A DNA stretch of 41,210 nucleotides from Massilia phyllostachyos (GTDB taxonomy: Bacteria > Pseudomonadota > Gammaproteobacteria > Burkholderiales > Burkholderiaceae_D), in contig NZ_JAJNOC010000014.1 in the NCBI RefSeq assembly GCF_021044825.1, forward strand, positions 1-41,210, given 5' to 3'. The notes under the pieces were generated by a model. It saw nothing but the letters and a program-made list of their open reading frames with translations, made no database searches and was not told the origin of the DNA. Both the position numbers and the translations under genes were made by a program. This document shows, one piece after another, positions 19,349 through 28,781 of this stretch (position 1 is the first letter of the stretch; every line of letters begins with the position of its first letter).

Positions 19349-22300
19349 AGCTCGAACCCTTGCGCTTCCCGCTGCACGGCACGCGCCTGATCGAGGCCTC
19401 GGCCGGCACCGGCAAGACCTGGACCATCGCCGCCCTCTATCTGCGCCTGGTGCTGGGCCACGGCGGCGAAGCAGCATTCCCGCGTCCGCTGCTGCCGGCG
19501 GAGATCCTGGTGATGACCTTCACCCGCGCCGCCACGCGCGAGCTGGCCAACCGCGTGCGCGAGCGCCTGGTCGAGGCGGCGGCCTATTTCCGCGGCCAGG
19601 CCGACCTCACCGACCCGTATCTGGAAGAGCTGCTGGAGGCCTACCCGAGCGAGGCCGAACGCAACGTCGCCGCCCACCGCCTGGTGCTGGCCGCCGAGAC
19701 CATGGACGAGGCGGCGATCTTCACCATCGACGCCTGGTGCCAGCGCATGCTGCGCGAGCACGCCTTCGATTCCGGCAGCCTGTTCGACGAAGAGCTGGTC
19801 AGCGACGAGCGCGCCCTGTTCGAGGACGCGGCCCACGACTACTGGCGCCAGCACATCTATCCGCTCGGCGCCAGCGCGCTGGGGGCGGTGCTGGAATCCT
19901 GGGGCGACGTCGAGGCGCTGAAGAGCGGCGTGCGCGAGCTGGTGACGCGCACCCATCTGCTCGGTCCCTGCGAGGAAGAGCCGCTGGGCGGACTGGTCGC
20001 GCGCCTGCTGCAGGCCCAGCGCGCGGAACTGGCGCGCCTCAAGGACGGCTGGGCCGAACGCGCCGACGAGATGGAGCGCTGGATCGCCGGCCACCGCGAG
20101 CGCCAGCCCAAATGCTTCAACGGGAACAAGATGCGTCCCGATTCGCTGGTCAAGTGGTTCGAGGCGCTGCGCGCCTGGGCCAAGGACCCGGCGATGGTGC
20201 TGCCGGACCTGAACGAGACCGCATGGAAGCGCCTGTGCCCGGGCGGCATCGTGGACGCCTTCAGCAAGGATTTCAGCGCCGACGTTCCGAGCTGCTTCGA
20301 CGCCACGGAGCCGCTGCGCGAAGCATTGGCCGCCATCGATCCGCTCGCGCACGCGCTGCTGCGCCACGCCGCCCACCACATCGCCGCCCGCATCCGCGAA
20401 CTCAAGGCGCGCAACCGCCAGTTCGGCTTCGCCGACATGCTCGACCGCCTGAAGGCCGCGCTGGAAGGTCCGAACGGCGAGGCGCTGCGCCAGCGCATCG
20501 TGCTGCAGTTCCCGGTGGCGATGGTCGACGAATTCCAGGACACCTCGCCCGACCAGTACCGCATCTTCGATCTGCTCTACCGCGTGCAGGACAACGACCC
20601 GGCGCGCGGCCTGTTCCTGATCGGCGACCCGAAGCAGTCGATCTATGGCTTCCGGGGCGCCGACATCCACAGTTACCTGGCGGCGCGGCGCGCCACCGAA
20701 GGGCGCCACTACCAGCTCGGCACCAACTACCGCTCGACCGCGCAGCTGGTGGAGGCGGTGAACCGGCTGTTCCGCCACGCCGAAGAAGACGAGGCGGGCT
20801 ACCCGGCCGGCGCCTTCCGCTTCCGCAAGGGGCCGGATAATCCGCTGCCCTTCGAGGCGGTGGCGGCCAAGGGCCACCGCGAGCGCCTGGTCGGCGCCGA
20901 CGGCCCGGTACAGGCGATGTCGGTGTGCTGTGCGGGCCCGATGAACCAGGAAGAGTACCGCGAGTTCTTCGCCCAGCACTGCGCGGAACACATCGTGGGC
21001 CTGCTGGGCGACGAGCGGGTGGGTTTCTCGGATGGCGAGCGCTTCCGCCGCCTGATGCCGGCCGACGTCGCGATCCTGGTGCGCGACCGTAGGGAAGCCG
21101 CCGCGGTGCGGCGCGCCCTGGTCGAACGCAAGGTGGCCAGCGTCTACCTGTCCGACAAGGATTCGGTGGTGCATAGCGAAGAGGCGGCCGACGTGCTGCG
21201 CTGGCTGTACGCGGTCGCCAATCCGCTCGACGGGGTGCTGGCGCGCGCGGCGTTCGCCACCCGTACCGCCGGCCTGCCGCTGGGCGCGCTGGCCAGCCTG
21301 TCGAGCGACGAGGCGGCCTGGGAAGCGCGGGTCGAGCAGCTCAAGAACCTGCACGGCGCCTGGCAGCGCCAGGGCGTGCTGGCCATGCTGCGCCGCTTCG
21401 TCCACGAACTCGGCCTGCCGGCGCGCCTGCTGCGCGAGCCGGGCGGCGAGCGCAGGCTCACCAACCTGCTGCACCTGGCCGAGCTGCTGCAGGAAGCCAG
21501 CACCCAGCTCGAGGGCGAGCAGGCGCTGATCCGCTGGCTGGCCGAGGAGATCGAGGGTGTCGGCGAAGGCGGCGACGAGCGCGTGCTGCGCCTGGAGAGC
21601 GACGCGGAGCTGGTGAAGGTGGTCACGGTGCACAAGTCGAAGGGCCTGGAGTACCCGCTGGTCTACCTGCCGTTCGCCGTCTCCGCGCGCCGCGTGGACA
21701 AGCGCAACCGCGCCTTCTTCGAATTCGTGAACGACGACGGCGCGCGGCGCCTCGACCTGTCGCTGGGCGACGAGGCGCTGGAGGCGGTCGACCGCGCGCG
21801 CCTGGAAGAAGACCTGCGCCTGCTGTACGTGGCGCTGACGCGCGCCCGCCATTTCCTGTGGCTGGGCGCGGCGCCGATCAGCGGCCGCAGCAAGAACGAG
21901 AACCGGCTGCACGATTCGGCGCTCGGCTACCTGCTGGGCGGGGGCGCGAAGATCGAGGCCGAGCGCCTGCCGGAACGCTTGAACGCCTTGCGCGGCGATG
22001 TCGAGGGCATCGTGCTGCACGACCTGTCGGCGCCGGACGCCCGCACGCCGCTGCTGCGCGAAGACGTGCGTCCCGACCTGCTGGCGCCGCCGCGCTACGA
22101 GGCGCGTTTCGAGAAGAACTGGTCGATCGGTTCGTTCACCTCGATCGTGCGCCACGCGATCGCGCCGCCGCCGCCGCCGATGACGGCGCAGGAAGCGACG
22201 CTGCTGGAAGAAGACCCGCAACTGAGCACGCCGCCGCGCATCGAGGACACGCCCTGGCACCGCTTCCCGCGCGGCTCGGTGCCCGGCAACTTCATGCATG

Positions 22301-22980
22301 AGCAGCTCGAGTGGATGGCGCAGGACGGCTTTTACCAGGCCGACGAGCCGGAGTTCCTGGCGCGGCTCGGCCAGCGCATCGAACGCGCCGGCTGGGGCAA
22401 CCGCCTCGACGACGCGCTGGCCTGGCTGCACATGGTGGCCACCACGCCGCTGCCGCCGATCGGCGCGGCCCTGTGCGCTCTGGCCGACCCGGTGCCGGAA
22501 CTGGAATTCTGGTTCCCCAGCAAACGCCTCGACGCCGGGAAGCTCGATGCCCTGTGCCGCGAACACATCCTGCGCGGCCTGGAGCGCCCGATCCTGCCGG
22601 AGAAGGTCTTGAACGGGATGCTCAAGGGCTTCGCCGACCTGGTGTTCGAACACGAGGGCCGCTATTGGGTGCTCGACTACAAGACCAATGCGCTGGGGCC
22701 GGGCGACGCCGCCTACACCCGGGCCGCGATGGAGCTGGGCATGCTGGGCCACCGCTACGACATCCAGGCCACGATCTACACGCTGGCCCTGCACCGCCTG
22801 TTGCGCGCGCGCCTGGGCGACGGCTACGATCCGCGGCGCCAGCTGGGCGGGGCCCTGTTCCTGTTCCTGCGCGGGATCGCCAACGAGGACACGCGCGGCT
22901 GCTGCGTGCTGTCTCCGAACTTCGACCTGCTGGACGGGCTCGAAGGATTGCTCGACGAGGACGGCCATGGCCAGGCTTGA
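19345..22980 (+). CDS. recB: Exodeoxyribonuclease V subunit beta (RecB)
   Basis: A 1211-residue 3'-5' SF1 helicase and nuclease subunit of RecBCD. The Walker A motif is IEASAGTGKTWTIAALYLRL near residue 16; other helicase motifs are FTRAATRELANRVR, VDEFQDTSPDQYRIF, LIGDPKQSIYGFRGAD, VHKSKGLEYPLVYLP and LLYVALTRARH. The C-terminal nuclease domain has GFADLVFEHEGRYWVLDYKT with the catalytic Asp and DYK residues. A GTG at 19345 is chosen because it overlaps the recC stop and has GGAGG at 19334-19338, six bases ahead. It overlaps recD by 14 bases. Confidence 0.95.
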   Translation: MKLEPLRFPLHGTRLIEASAGTGKTWTIAALYLRLVLGHGGEAAFPRPLLPAEILVMTFTRAATRELANRVRERLVEAAAYFRGQADLTDPYLEELLEAYPSEAERNVAAHRLVLAAETMDEAAIFTIDAWCQRMLREHAFDSGSLFDEELVSDERALFEDAAHDYWRQHIYPLGASALGAVLESWGDVEALKSGVRELVTRTHLLGPCEEEPLGGLVARLLQAQRAELARLKDGWAERADEMERWIAGHRERQPKCFNGNKMRPDSLVKWFEALRAWAKDPAMVLPDLNETAWKRLCPGGIVDAFSKDFSADVPSCFDATEPLREALAAIDPLAHALLRHAAHHIAARIRELKARNRQFGFADMLDRLKAALEGPNGEALRQRIVLQFPVAMVDEFQDTSPDQYRIFDLLYRVQDNDPARGLFLIGDPKQSIYGFRGADIHSYLAARRATEGRHYQLGTNYRSTAQLVEAVNRLFRHAEEDEAGYPAGAFRFRKGPDNPLPFEAVAAKGHRERLVGADGPVQAMSVCCAGPMNQEEYREFFAQHCAEHIVGLLGDERVGFSDGERFRRLMPADVAILVRDRREAAAVRRALVERKVASVYLSDKDSVVHSEEAADVLRWLYAVANPLDGVLARAAFATRTAGLPLGALASLSSDEAAWEARVEQLKNLHGAWQRQGVLAMLRRFVHELGLPARLLREPGGERRLTNLLHLAELLQEASTQLEGEQALIRWLAEEIEGVGEGGDERVLRLESDAELVKVVTVHKSKGLEYPLVYLPFAVSARRVDKRNRAFFEFVNDDGARRLDLSLGDEALEAVDRARLEEDLRLLYVALTRARHFLWLGAAPISGRSKNENRLHDSALGYLLGGGAKIEAERLPERLNALRGDVEGIVLHDLSAPDARTPLLREDVRPDLLAPPRYEARFEKNWSIGSFTSIVRHAIAPPPPPMTAQEATLLEEDPQLSTPPRIEDTPWHRFPRGSVPGNFMHEQLEWMAQDGFYQADEPEFLARLGQRIERAGWGNRLDDALAWLHMVATTPLPPIGAALCALADPVPELEFWFPSKRLDAGKLDALCREHILRGLERPILPEKVLNGMLKGFADLVFEHEGRYWVLDYKTNALGPGDAAYTRAAMELGMLGHRYDIQATIYTLALHRLLRARLGDGYDPRRQLGGALFLFLRGIANEDTRGCCVLSPNFDLLDGLEGLLDEDGHGQA

Positions 22981-24907
22981 CGCGAACATCGAGACCCTGT
23001 GGGCGGAACTCGGGCGCCTCGCGGAAGAGGGCGAGCTGCGCCGGCTGTCCTGCGCCTTCGCCCGCTTCGTCGCCTCGCTGGGCGCGGCGCCGCCTGCGTT
23101 GGTGCTGGCCTCCGCGCTGCTGTCGGAACTCGAAGGCCACGGCCACAGCTGCCTGCAGCTGGGCGACCTGGCCGCCAGCCCGGCCGAGCTGCTGGGCTGG
23201 AGCGAAGACCAGTGGAAGCTGCTGGCGCGCGCCGCCGGCCCGCTGCCGAAGAGCGGCAAGGCCTGGGCCCAGCTGCTGGCGGGCTGCGAGCAGGTCTGGG
23301 ACCGCGACGCATTCAACTACGACCAGCCGCTGGTGCTGGACGGCGAACGCCTCTACCTGCGCCGCTACTGGCGCGACGAGACCCTGGTGGCGGACGCCAT
23401 CGGCGCGCGCGCGCGCGAGGTGCGCGAGGTCGATGCAAAGGAGGTGCGCGCCTGGCTCGACGTGCTGTTCGCCGCCAAGCCGCAAGGGGAGGGCCCGGAC
23501 TGGCAGAAGCTGGCCTGCGCCATCGCCCTGCGCGGCTCGGTGGCGATCATCACCGGCGGCCCCGGCACCGGCAAGACCTATACCGTGGCGCGCCTGCTGG
23601 CGCTGCTGTTCGCGACCGCGCCCGAATCCGGCAGCCAGCGCATCGCCCTGGCCGCCCCCACCGGCAAGGCGGCCGCGCGCCTGAAAGAGTCGATCGACAA
23701 GGCGCTGGGCGAACTGGCCGACCGGGTCGGCGCGGATCTGCCGCTGCGCGAACTGACCCAGCGCATGGGCGCCGCCCGCACCCTGCACAGCCTGCTGGGC
23801 GCGCGTCCGGACAGCCGCGCCTTTGCCCACCACGCCGGCAATCCGCTCGACGTCGACGTCCTGATCGTCGACGAAGCCTCGATGGTGCACCTGGAAATGA
23901 TGGCTTCGCTGCTCGATGCGCTGCCGCCAGGCGCGACCTTGATCCTGCTGGGGGACAAGGATCAGCTTGCCTCGGTGGAGGCGGGCGCGGTGCTGGGCGA
24001 CCTGTGCCACGACGCCCAGGTGGGCGCCTACAGCGCGCAAACCCGCGACTACGTGCAAGCCGCCAGCGGCGAGGAGATTCCGGGCGACTTCCTGGGCGAC
24101 GGCGGCGCGCTGGCCCAGCAGACCGTGATGCTGCGCCACAGCCGCCGCTTCGGCGGTCCGATCGGCCAGCTGGCGCTGGCGGTGAACGCGGGCGACGCGG
24201 CCCGGGCGGAAACCGTGCTCAGGAGCGGCGAGGAGGGCGTGCGCTGGATCGAGCAGGCCCAGCAGCAGCAGGTGCTGCAACTGGCGCAATCCGGCTACGG
24301 TGCTTATCTGGACGTGTTGAATACGGGCCTGAAGGCGGGATTCAACACGAATCGTGAAGAATGGGTGCGCCAGGTGCTGCAGCGCTTCGAATCCTTCCGC
24401 ATCCTGTGCGCGGTGAGGGATGGCGAGTGGGGCGTGTCCGGCCTGAACGAGGCGATCGCGCATCGCCTGGCCCAGGCAGGGCTGCTGCGTCCGAGCGGGG
24501 ACTGGTATGTGGGGCGGCCGGTGATGGTGACCCGCAACGACTACGCGACCTCGGTCTATAACGGCGACATCGGCGTGACCCTGCCGGACCCGGGCCGTCC
24601 GGGCGCGCTGCGTGTCTACTTCATGGAAGGCGACACCGTGCGCAGCGTGCTCGCCACCCGCCTGCGCAATGTCGAGACGGCGTTCGCCATGACGGTGCAC
24701 AAGTCGCAGGGCTCGGAATTCCGCCACACGGTGCTGGCGCTGCCGCGCGAACGCGGCGCGGTCCTCACGCGCGAGCTGGTATATACCGGCATTACACGGG
24801 CGAGCGAGCAGTTCACCCTGGTGTCGCCGGCGGGCGCGGTGCTGGCGGAAGCCATCGCCCAGCGTACTCACCGCACCAGCGGCTTGCGCGGGATGATCGC
24901 GCGATAG
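22967..24907 (+). CDS. recD: Exodeoxyribonuclease V subunit alpha (RecD)
   Basis: A 646-residue 5'-3' SF1B helicase of RecBCD. The N-terminal ~160 residues form the RecB-contacting domain. The Walker A motif is ITGGPGTGKTYTVARLLALL; further motifs are LAAPTGKAAARLKES, LIVDEASMVHLEMM, LLGDKDQLASVEAGAVLGDL, LRHSRRFGG, AMTVHKSQGSEF and YTGITRASE. The ATG at 22967 overlaps the end of recB by 14 bases, so the three subunits are made from one message. The stop is followed at once by a 12-base-pair hairpin. Confidence 0.94.
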   Translation: MARLDANIETLWAELGRLAEEGELRRLSCAFARFVASLGAAPPALVLASALLSELEGHGHSCLQLGDLAASPAELLGWSEDQWKLLARAAGPLPKSGKAWAQLLAGCEQVWDRDAFNYDQPLVLDGERLYLRRYWRDETLVADAIGARAREVREVDAKEVRAWLDVLFAAKPQGEGPDWQKLACAIALRGSVAIITGGPGTGKTYTVARLLALLFATAPESGSQRIALAAPTGKAAARLKESIDKALGELADRVGADLPLRELTQRMGAARTLHSLLGARPDSRAFAHHAGNPLDVDVLIVDEASMVHLEMMASLLDALPPGATLILLGDKDQLASVEAGAVLGDLCHDAQVGAYSAQTRDYVQAASGEEIPGDFLGDGGALAQQTVMLRHSRRFGGPIGQLALAVNAGDAARAETVLRSGEEGVRWIEQAQQQQVLQLAQSGYGAYLDVLNTGLKAGFNTNREEWVRQVLQRFESFRILCAVRDGEWGVSGLNEAIAHRLAQAGLLRPSGDWYVGRPVMVTRNDYATSVYNGDIGVTLPDPGRPGALRVYFMEGDTVRSVLATRLRNVETAFAMTVHKSQGSEFRHTVLALPRERGAVLTRELVYTGITRASEQFTLVSPAGAVLAEAIAQRTHRTSGLRGMIAR

Positions 24908-24938
24908 CAGAACGCAGGAAGGGCTGCCTGCGTTCTGC
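24907..24938 (+). terminator. Hairpin downstream of recD
   Basis: GCAGAACGCAGG (24907-24918) and CCTGCGTTCTGC (24927-24938) form a perfect 12-base-pair stem with an eight-base loop, starting at the last base of the recD stop. There is no U tract, so it is either a weak intrinsic terminator or a 3'-end stabilising stem. Confidence 0.6.
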
Positions 24939-25128
24939 CGCCTCGCCGGCAGTTTGATCCAGCGTAAAACGCAATGCTGGGTGCGTTTCCATGGCCGAAC
25001 CCGGCCGCCGCCTTCACGGTCTCACTGTCATTTGCGAAAACGAGATTCGCCGCCTTCGAAGGCAGGCGAACATCCGACGTGACGCCGGCGCCGCACCGCG
25101 GTTGCGCTCCGGCCAATCCGGAGACGAC

Positions 25129-26226
25129 ATGGAGCGACCCGCGCAGAAGTCGGTGCCTCACGCTTCCCGCCTCGACGGCCGTGCGCTGCTCAAGGCGCGT
25201 TTCGGCTTGTCCAGCGAGACGGCGGCGCGGGCCTGGCCGCGCTGGTTCGCGCGGACCTTCGACGTCTGGTGGCATACCGGCCTGGTGGCGACGTTTCTTG
25301 GGTTCACCCTTTGCCGCACGTCTCCGGGTTTCCTGCGCTGGCTCGAGACGCCATTCGGCTGGAAGTTGTTCGGCCTCACTTGCATTCCAGCCGGGCTGCT
25401 GCTGGATGCGATCGTGCAGGCGGTGGCGGGCAATACGCCGGGCAAGGCCATGCTCGGCCTGCGGGTGGTGACGGCCGACGGGCGTTTTCCGGGGCTGCGT
25501 GAAATCGTGGGCAGGAATATGGGTGTCTGGGGCGCCGGGTTCGCGTTTGGACTGCCGGCCGTCTCCCTGCTCACCATGGCGCGCCAGGGCCTGCGCCTGC
25601 GCAGGGGCGAGCCGGCCAGCTACGACGACGATTATTTCCTGGTACGCGCGCGTCCCGTGGGCTGGTGCCGCAAGACCGTGTTCGCCCTGGCCTTCATCGC
25701 CCTGTTCCTGGTCGTGGTGCTGCTCGATGCGATGGACCGCCAGGACAGCCGCGAGATGGCCGCGGTGCTGGCCGCTTCCCCCTATGCCTGGACCAATCCC
25801 GATACGGGCCGCCAGATAACGGTCCCGCCGCAATGGCGCTACGAGACCTTCACCGACGAAGACGGCGCCGTGCTGCACGTGTTCACCGAGCACACCGAGC
25901 ATGCCGTGGTCCTGCTGGCGCGCGAAGCGCACGGCGACGCCACCATCGCCCAGTATTCGCGCGCGCTGGCCGAGCGCCTCGCGAACCAGGCCGCGCTGCC
26001 CGGCGGCCAGCTGGAAGAGTTCCGCGGCAAAGCCTCGTGGGTCGTGACGGGCGAGGAAAAGGAGGGCGCGGCGCGTGTGCGCTTGCGGGTGGTGGAGGTG
26101 CACGGCAACGCCTGGCGCGTCATGGCGATGCAGTCGCCGCCCGCCGCCTACACCGACGATCTGGTGGAGGCGTTGGAACAGGGCCTGTGGGATACGGTCA
26201 CGCCGCGCCAGGGCCGTTCGGATTGA
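25129..26226 (+). CDS. RDD-family membrane protein
   Basis: A 365-residue inner-membrane protein. The RDD domain starts at RWFARTFDVWWHTGLVA with the Arg-Asp pair, continues through TPGKAMLGLRVV, and spans roughly residues 40-185. Four hydrophobic segments are visible: HTGLVATFLGFTL, LFGLTCIPAGLLLDAIV, GAGFAFGLPAVSLLTM and VFALAFIALFLVVVLL. The ~140 residues after the last segment are soluble, probably periplasmic, and include VPPQWRYETFTDEDGAVLHV; I recognise no named domain there. The family's role is unknown, with transport suggested for some members. The ATG at 25129 follows GGAGA at 25120-25124. It is convergent with the endopeptidase gene. Confidence 0.8.
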   Translation: MERPAQKSVPHASRLDGRALLKARFGLSSETAARAWPRWFARTFDVWWHTGLVATFLGFTLCRTSPGFLRWLETPFGWKLFGLTCIPAGLLLDAIVQAVAGNTPGKAMLGLRVVTADGRFPGLREIVGRNMGVWGAGFAFGLPAVSLLTMARQGLRLRRGEPASYDDDYFLVRARPVGWCRKTVFALAFIALFLVVVLLDAMDRQDSREMAAVLAASPYAWTNPDTGRQITVPPQWRYETFTDEDGAVLHVFTEHTEHAVVLLAREAHGDATIAQYSRALAERLANQAALPGGQLEEFRGKASWVVTGEEKEGAARVRLRVVEVHGNAWRVMAMQSPPAAYTDDLVEALEQGLWDTVTPRQGRSD

Positions 26227-26242
26227 AGTTCGGCGCATACCC

Positions 26243-26270
26243 AAAGAAAAAGGGACCGTGCGGCCCCTTC
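26243..26270 (-). terminator. Intrinsic terminator for the endopeptidase gene
   Basis: On the minus strand a GC-rich stem (26268-26262 with 26257-26251, one wobble) is followed by TTTTTCTTT. This is a classic Rho-independent terminator about 35 bases past the stop of the minus-strand gene. Confidence 0.8.
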
Positions 26271-26303
26271 TGCTGACTCACTGCGCTTCTGAGCGCACGC
26301 GGA

Positions 26304-27275
26304 TTATTTCTTGCGGCGCTTCGGCACCACTTTCGCCTTGGCGCGCGGCTTGACCGCCTTGACCTTCGACTTGCCGCCTGCGCTGGCCTTGATGCGCGGG
26401 CCGCTCGCGGTCGCCTTGATGCGTGCGCGGCTCGAGGAAGCCTTGAAGCGCGGCGCGCGGTTCGAGGCACGCGCCACCACCGGCGCTTCTTCGCCGGTGA
26501 TGAAGCGGCGGATGTTCAGCGCATCGAGAATGCGGGCCGAGGAGGCGCCGGCATTGAGCAGCACCATGGTCGCGTTCTTGCCGCCAGCCTTGATGTTCAT
26601 GATCAGGCAACGGCCGGCTTCCTGGATGTACCCGGTCTTCGACAGGCCGATGTCCCAGCCCTTGGCGCCGACCAGGCGGTTGGTATTGCGGTATTCGACT
26701 TCGCGGCCGTCGATGTTGATCAGTTCCTTCGACTGGGTCGTGATGTCGGTGATCGTCGGATACTTGGCCGAGGCGTTCGCCATCTTGACCAGGTCGCCGG
26801 CGGTCGAACGGTTATGCGGGTTCAGGCCGGTCGGCTCTTCGATCACGGTATGGGTCATGCCCAGCGCCGCGATCTTGCGGCGCACCGCCGCCTTGAAGCC
26901 CTCGAGACCGCCCGGATAGGTACGGGCCAGCGCGGCGGCGGCGCGGTTGTCCGAGGACATCAGGGCCAGCTGCAGCACGTCGCGGCGCGAGATCAGCGAA
27001 CCGACCGGCACGCGGGAGCTGCTGTGCTTGACGGTGTCGACGTCGCTGCGGTCGATTTCGATCAGCTCGTCCATGTCCTGCTTCGCATCCAGCACGACCA
27101 TCGCGGTCATCAGCTTGGTCAGCGAGGCGATCGGCGCGACGCGATCGGCATTCTTTTCCAGCAAAATCTTGCCGGTGTCATCTTCTACCACGAGCACCGA
27201 CTGCGAGCCGAACGGCACCGCGAATGCGGAAACCGAAAAGGACAGCGCAACGGCGGCAAACAATTTTTTGAGCAT
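26304..27275 (-). CDS. pbpG: D-alanyl-D-alanine endopeptidase (PBP7-like) with basic tail
   Basis: A 323-residue exported peptidase. A signal peptide (MLKKLFAAVALSFSVSAFA) is followed by the serine-peptidase S11 motifs in order: SLTK with the nucleophile Ser, SSDN, and SKTG. These enzymes trim or cleave peptidoglycan cross-links in the periplasm. Residues ~265-323 are an unusual extension rich in Lys, Arg and Ala with repeated (R/A)xKA steps (for example ARIKATASGPRIKAS), ending VPKRRKK; this resembles histone H1 tails and is not part of the S11 fold. The ATG at 27275 is chosen because it begins the signal peptide; 22 atypical residues precede it from 27341. Promoter and terminator are both visible. 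Confidence 0.9.
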   Translation of the reverse strand: MLKKLFAAVALSFSVSAFAVPFGSQSVLVVEDDTGKILLEKNADRVAPIASLTKLMTAMVVLDAKQDMDELIEIDRSDVDTVKHSSSRVPVGSLISRRDVLQLALMSSDNRAAAALARTYPGGLEGFKAAVRRKIAALGMTHTVIEEPTGLNPHNRSTAGDLVKMANASAKYPTITDITTQSKELINIDGREVEYRNTNRLVGAKGWDIGLSKTGYIQEAGRCLIMNIKAGGKNATMVLLNAGASSARILDALNIRRFITGEEAPVVARASNRAPRFKASSSRARIKATASGPRIKASAGGKSKVKAVKPRAKAKVVPKRRKK

Positions 27276-27313
27276 TGTCGGGTCAGGAAAGAGGGTTGTT
27301 GAGCGAGTGGCGC

Positions 27314-27341
27314 ATCGTATGTACACATAGTGCGCAGTCAA
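27314..27341 (-). promoter_or_regulatory. Sigma-70 promoter of the endopeptidase gene
   Basis: On the minus strand TTGACT (27341-27336) and TACGAT (27319-27314) are 16 bases apart and about 40 bases upstream of the ATG at 27275. Confidence 0.6.
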
Positions 27342-27566
27342 CTATCTAGCTGTAGGGCAACTACAGGACTTGAACGATAGCATCATGCCTGACGCATGTC
27401 TATGGCGCACAGGCAAAAATAGGCTTGTAACCGAGAATTTTATGCAGAATAACGACTACCCTGGCAAGCTGTCCACGAGAATGATCAGCATACTGCCAAC
27501 ACCGCTGCGAGAACGACAAGCACGATCCGATACTGCACGAAGGAAGAAACAGGATCAAGGAAGCAG

Positions 27567-27592
27567 AAAAAGCCCTGCGCGCAGGCAGGGCT
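27567..27592 (-). terminator. Intrinsic terminator for the sulfate-binding protein gene
   Basis: The arms AGCCCTGC (27571-27578) and GCAGGGCT (27585-27592) pair perfectly. On the minus strand the stem is followed by a run of five T (27571-27567). It lies ten bases past the stop of the minus-strand gene. Confidence 0.8.
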
Positions 27593-27601
27593 GGGAAGAT
27601 G

Positions 27602-28609
27602 TTACTTCGACTGGTAGATCTTGTCGAACTCGCCGCCGTCGTCGAAGTGGCGGTCCTGGGCCTTGCTCCAGCCGCCGAACAGTTCATCGACCGTGAACAG
27701 CTGGATCGGCTTGTAGTTGGCGGCATATTTCTTCATGACCGCTTCCGACCGCACGCGCAGGAAGTGCTTGGCGCCGATTTCCTGGCCCAGCGGGGTGTAC
27801 AGGAAGTTCAGGTAGGCGGTCGCTTCCTTGCGTTGCTTGCGGCGGTCGACCACCTTGTCGACCACGGCGACCGGCGATTCGGCCAGGATCGACACGGTCG
27901 GATAGACCACCTCGAAGTTGTCGCCGAATTCCTTGCGCACCATGCTGACCTCGTTTTCGAAGGTCACCAGCACGTCGCCGATCTGGCGCTGGGTGAAGGT
28001 GGTGGTGGCGGCGCGGCCGCCGGCGTCCAGGATCGGCACGTTCTTGAAGATGCGGCCGACCAGCGCGCGCGCCTGGGCGTCGTTGCCGCCTTTCTTCAGC
28101 ACCGAGCCCCAGGCCGCCAGGTAGGTGTAGCGGCCGTTGCCGGCGGTCTTCGGATTCGGGATGATCACCTGCACGCCCGGACGCGCCAGGTCGTCCCAGT
28201 TACGGATGTTCTTCGGGTTGCCCTTGCGCACCAGGTAGACCATGGTCGAGTAATAGGGTGCAGCATTGTTCGGGAACTTTTTCGCCCAGTCCTTTGCCAC
28301 CAAACCACGCTCGGCCAGCATGTCGATGTCGTTGGCCTGGTTCATGGTGACGACCGAGGCTTCCAGGCCGTCGGCGACGGCGCGCGCCTGCTTGCTGGAG
28401 CCGCCGTGCGATTGCTTGATGGACACCGTCTCGCCGGTCTGCTGCTTGTACGCCGCGATGAAGGCCGGGTTGATGTCCTTGTACAGCTCGCGCGCGACGT
28501 CGTAGGAAACGTTCAGCAACTCGGGCGCGGCGGCGCTGGCCGACAGCGGCAGGGCGGCGCCCAGCGCCAGGGCGAGGATCAGGCGGCGCAGCGGGGAGGT
28601 CGAGGTCAT
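27602..28609 (-). CDS. sbp: Periplasmic sulfate-binding protein
   Basis: A 335-residue binding protein for sulfate (or thiosulfate) uptake by the CysTWA transporter. The signal peptide is RRLILALALGAALPLSASAAA. The family blocks are LLNVSYDVARELYKDINPAF, KQSHGGSSKQARAVADGLEA, NPKTAGNGRYTYLAAWG, and DVLVTFENEVSMV. Length matches Sbp/CysP. The gene ends in its own terminator and no cysT, cysW or cysA follows, so the permease must be encoded elsewhere. The IS607-like remnant lies just upstream and may have displaced part of the promoter region. Confidence 0.93.
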   Translation of the reverse strand: MTSTSPLRRLILALALGAALPLSASAAAPELLNVSYDVARELYKDINPAFIAAYKQQTGETVSIKQSHGGSSKQARAVADGLEASVVTMNQANDIDMLAERGLVAKDWAKKFPNNAAPYYSTMVYLVRKGNPKNIRNWDDLARPGVQVIIPNPKTAGNGRYTYLAAWGSVLKKGGNDAQARALVGRIFKNVPILDAGGRAATTTFTQRQIGDVLVTFENEVSMVRKEFGDNFEVVYPTVSILAESPVAVVDKVVDRRKQRKEATAYLNFLYTPLGQEIGAKHFLRVRSEAVMKKYAANYKPIQLFTVDELFGGWSKAQDRHFDDGGEFDKIYQSK

Positions 28610-28781
28610 GTCGTTTGCTCTCTTCTTGAACTTGTTTGGACAAGCTGAATCATCCGTAAATTCGTCAAAGCTGGGAACGACAGTTTTGTCATATGCTTAG
28701 TACGGCTGGGCGGGGGAGGGAGCGGAACTCTGGTGGCAGTTCCGGTATCTGAATCTACATAAGCAGGCGTGGGAGATCACC

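Larger units (their letters stand above)
27276..27601. other. Intergenic region between pbpG and sbp
   Basis: A 326-base stretch without a convincing gene and less GC-rich than its surroundings. It contains the pbpG promoter (27314-27341), an inverted repeat CTGTAG-GGCAA-CTACAG at 27350-27366 just upstream of that promoter, and the sbp terminator (27567-27592). Confidence 0.6.

Noticed and set aside
15980..23316. Very long minus-strand open frames (over 1100 codons) across recC and recB
   Set aside because: Their composition (Gln/His/Arg/Ala-rich) and lack of motifs mark them as antisense shadows of recC and recB, which show full family signatures.
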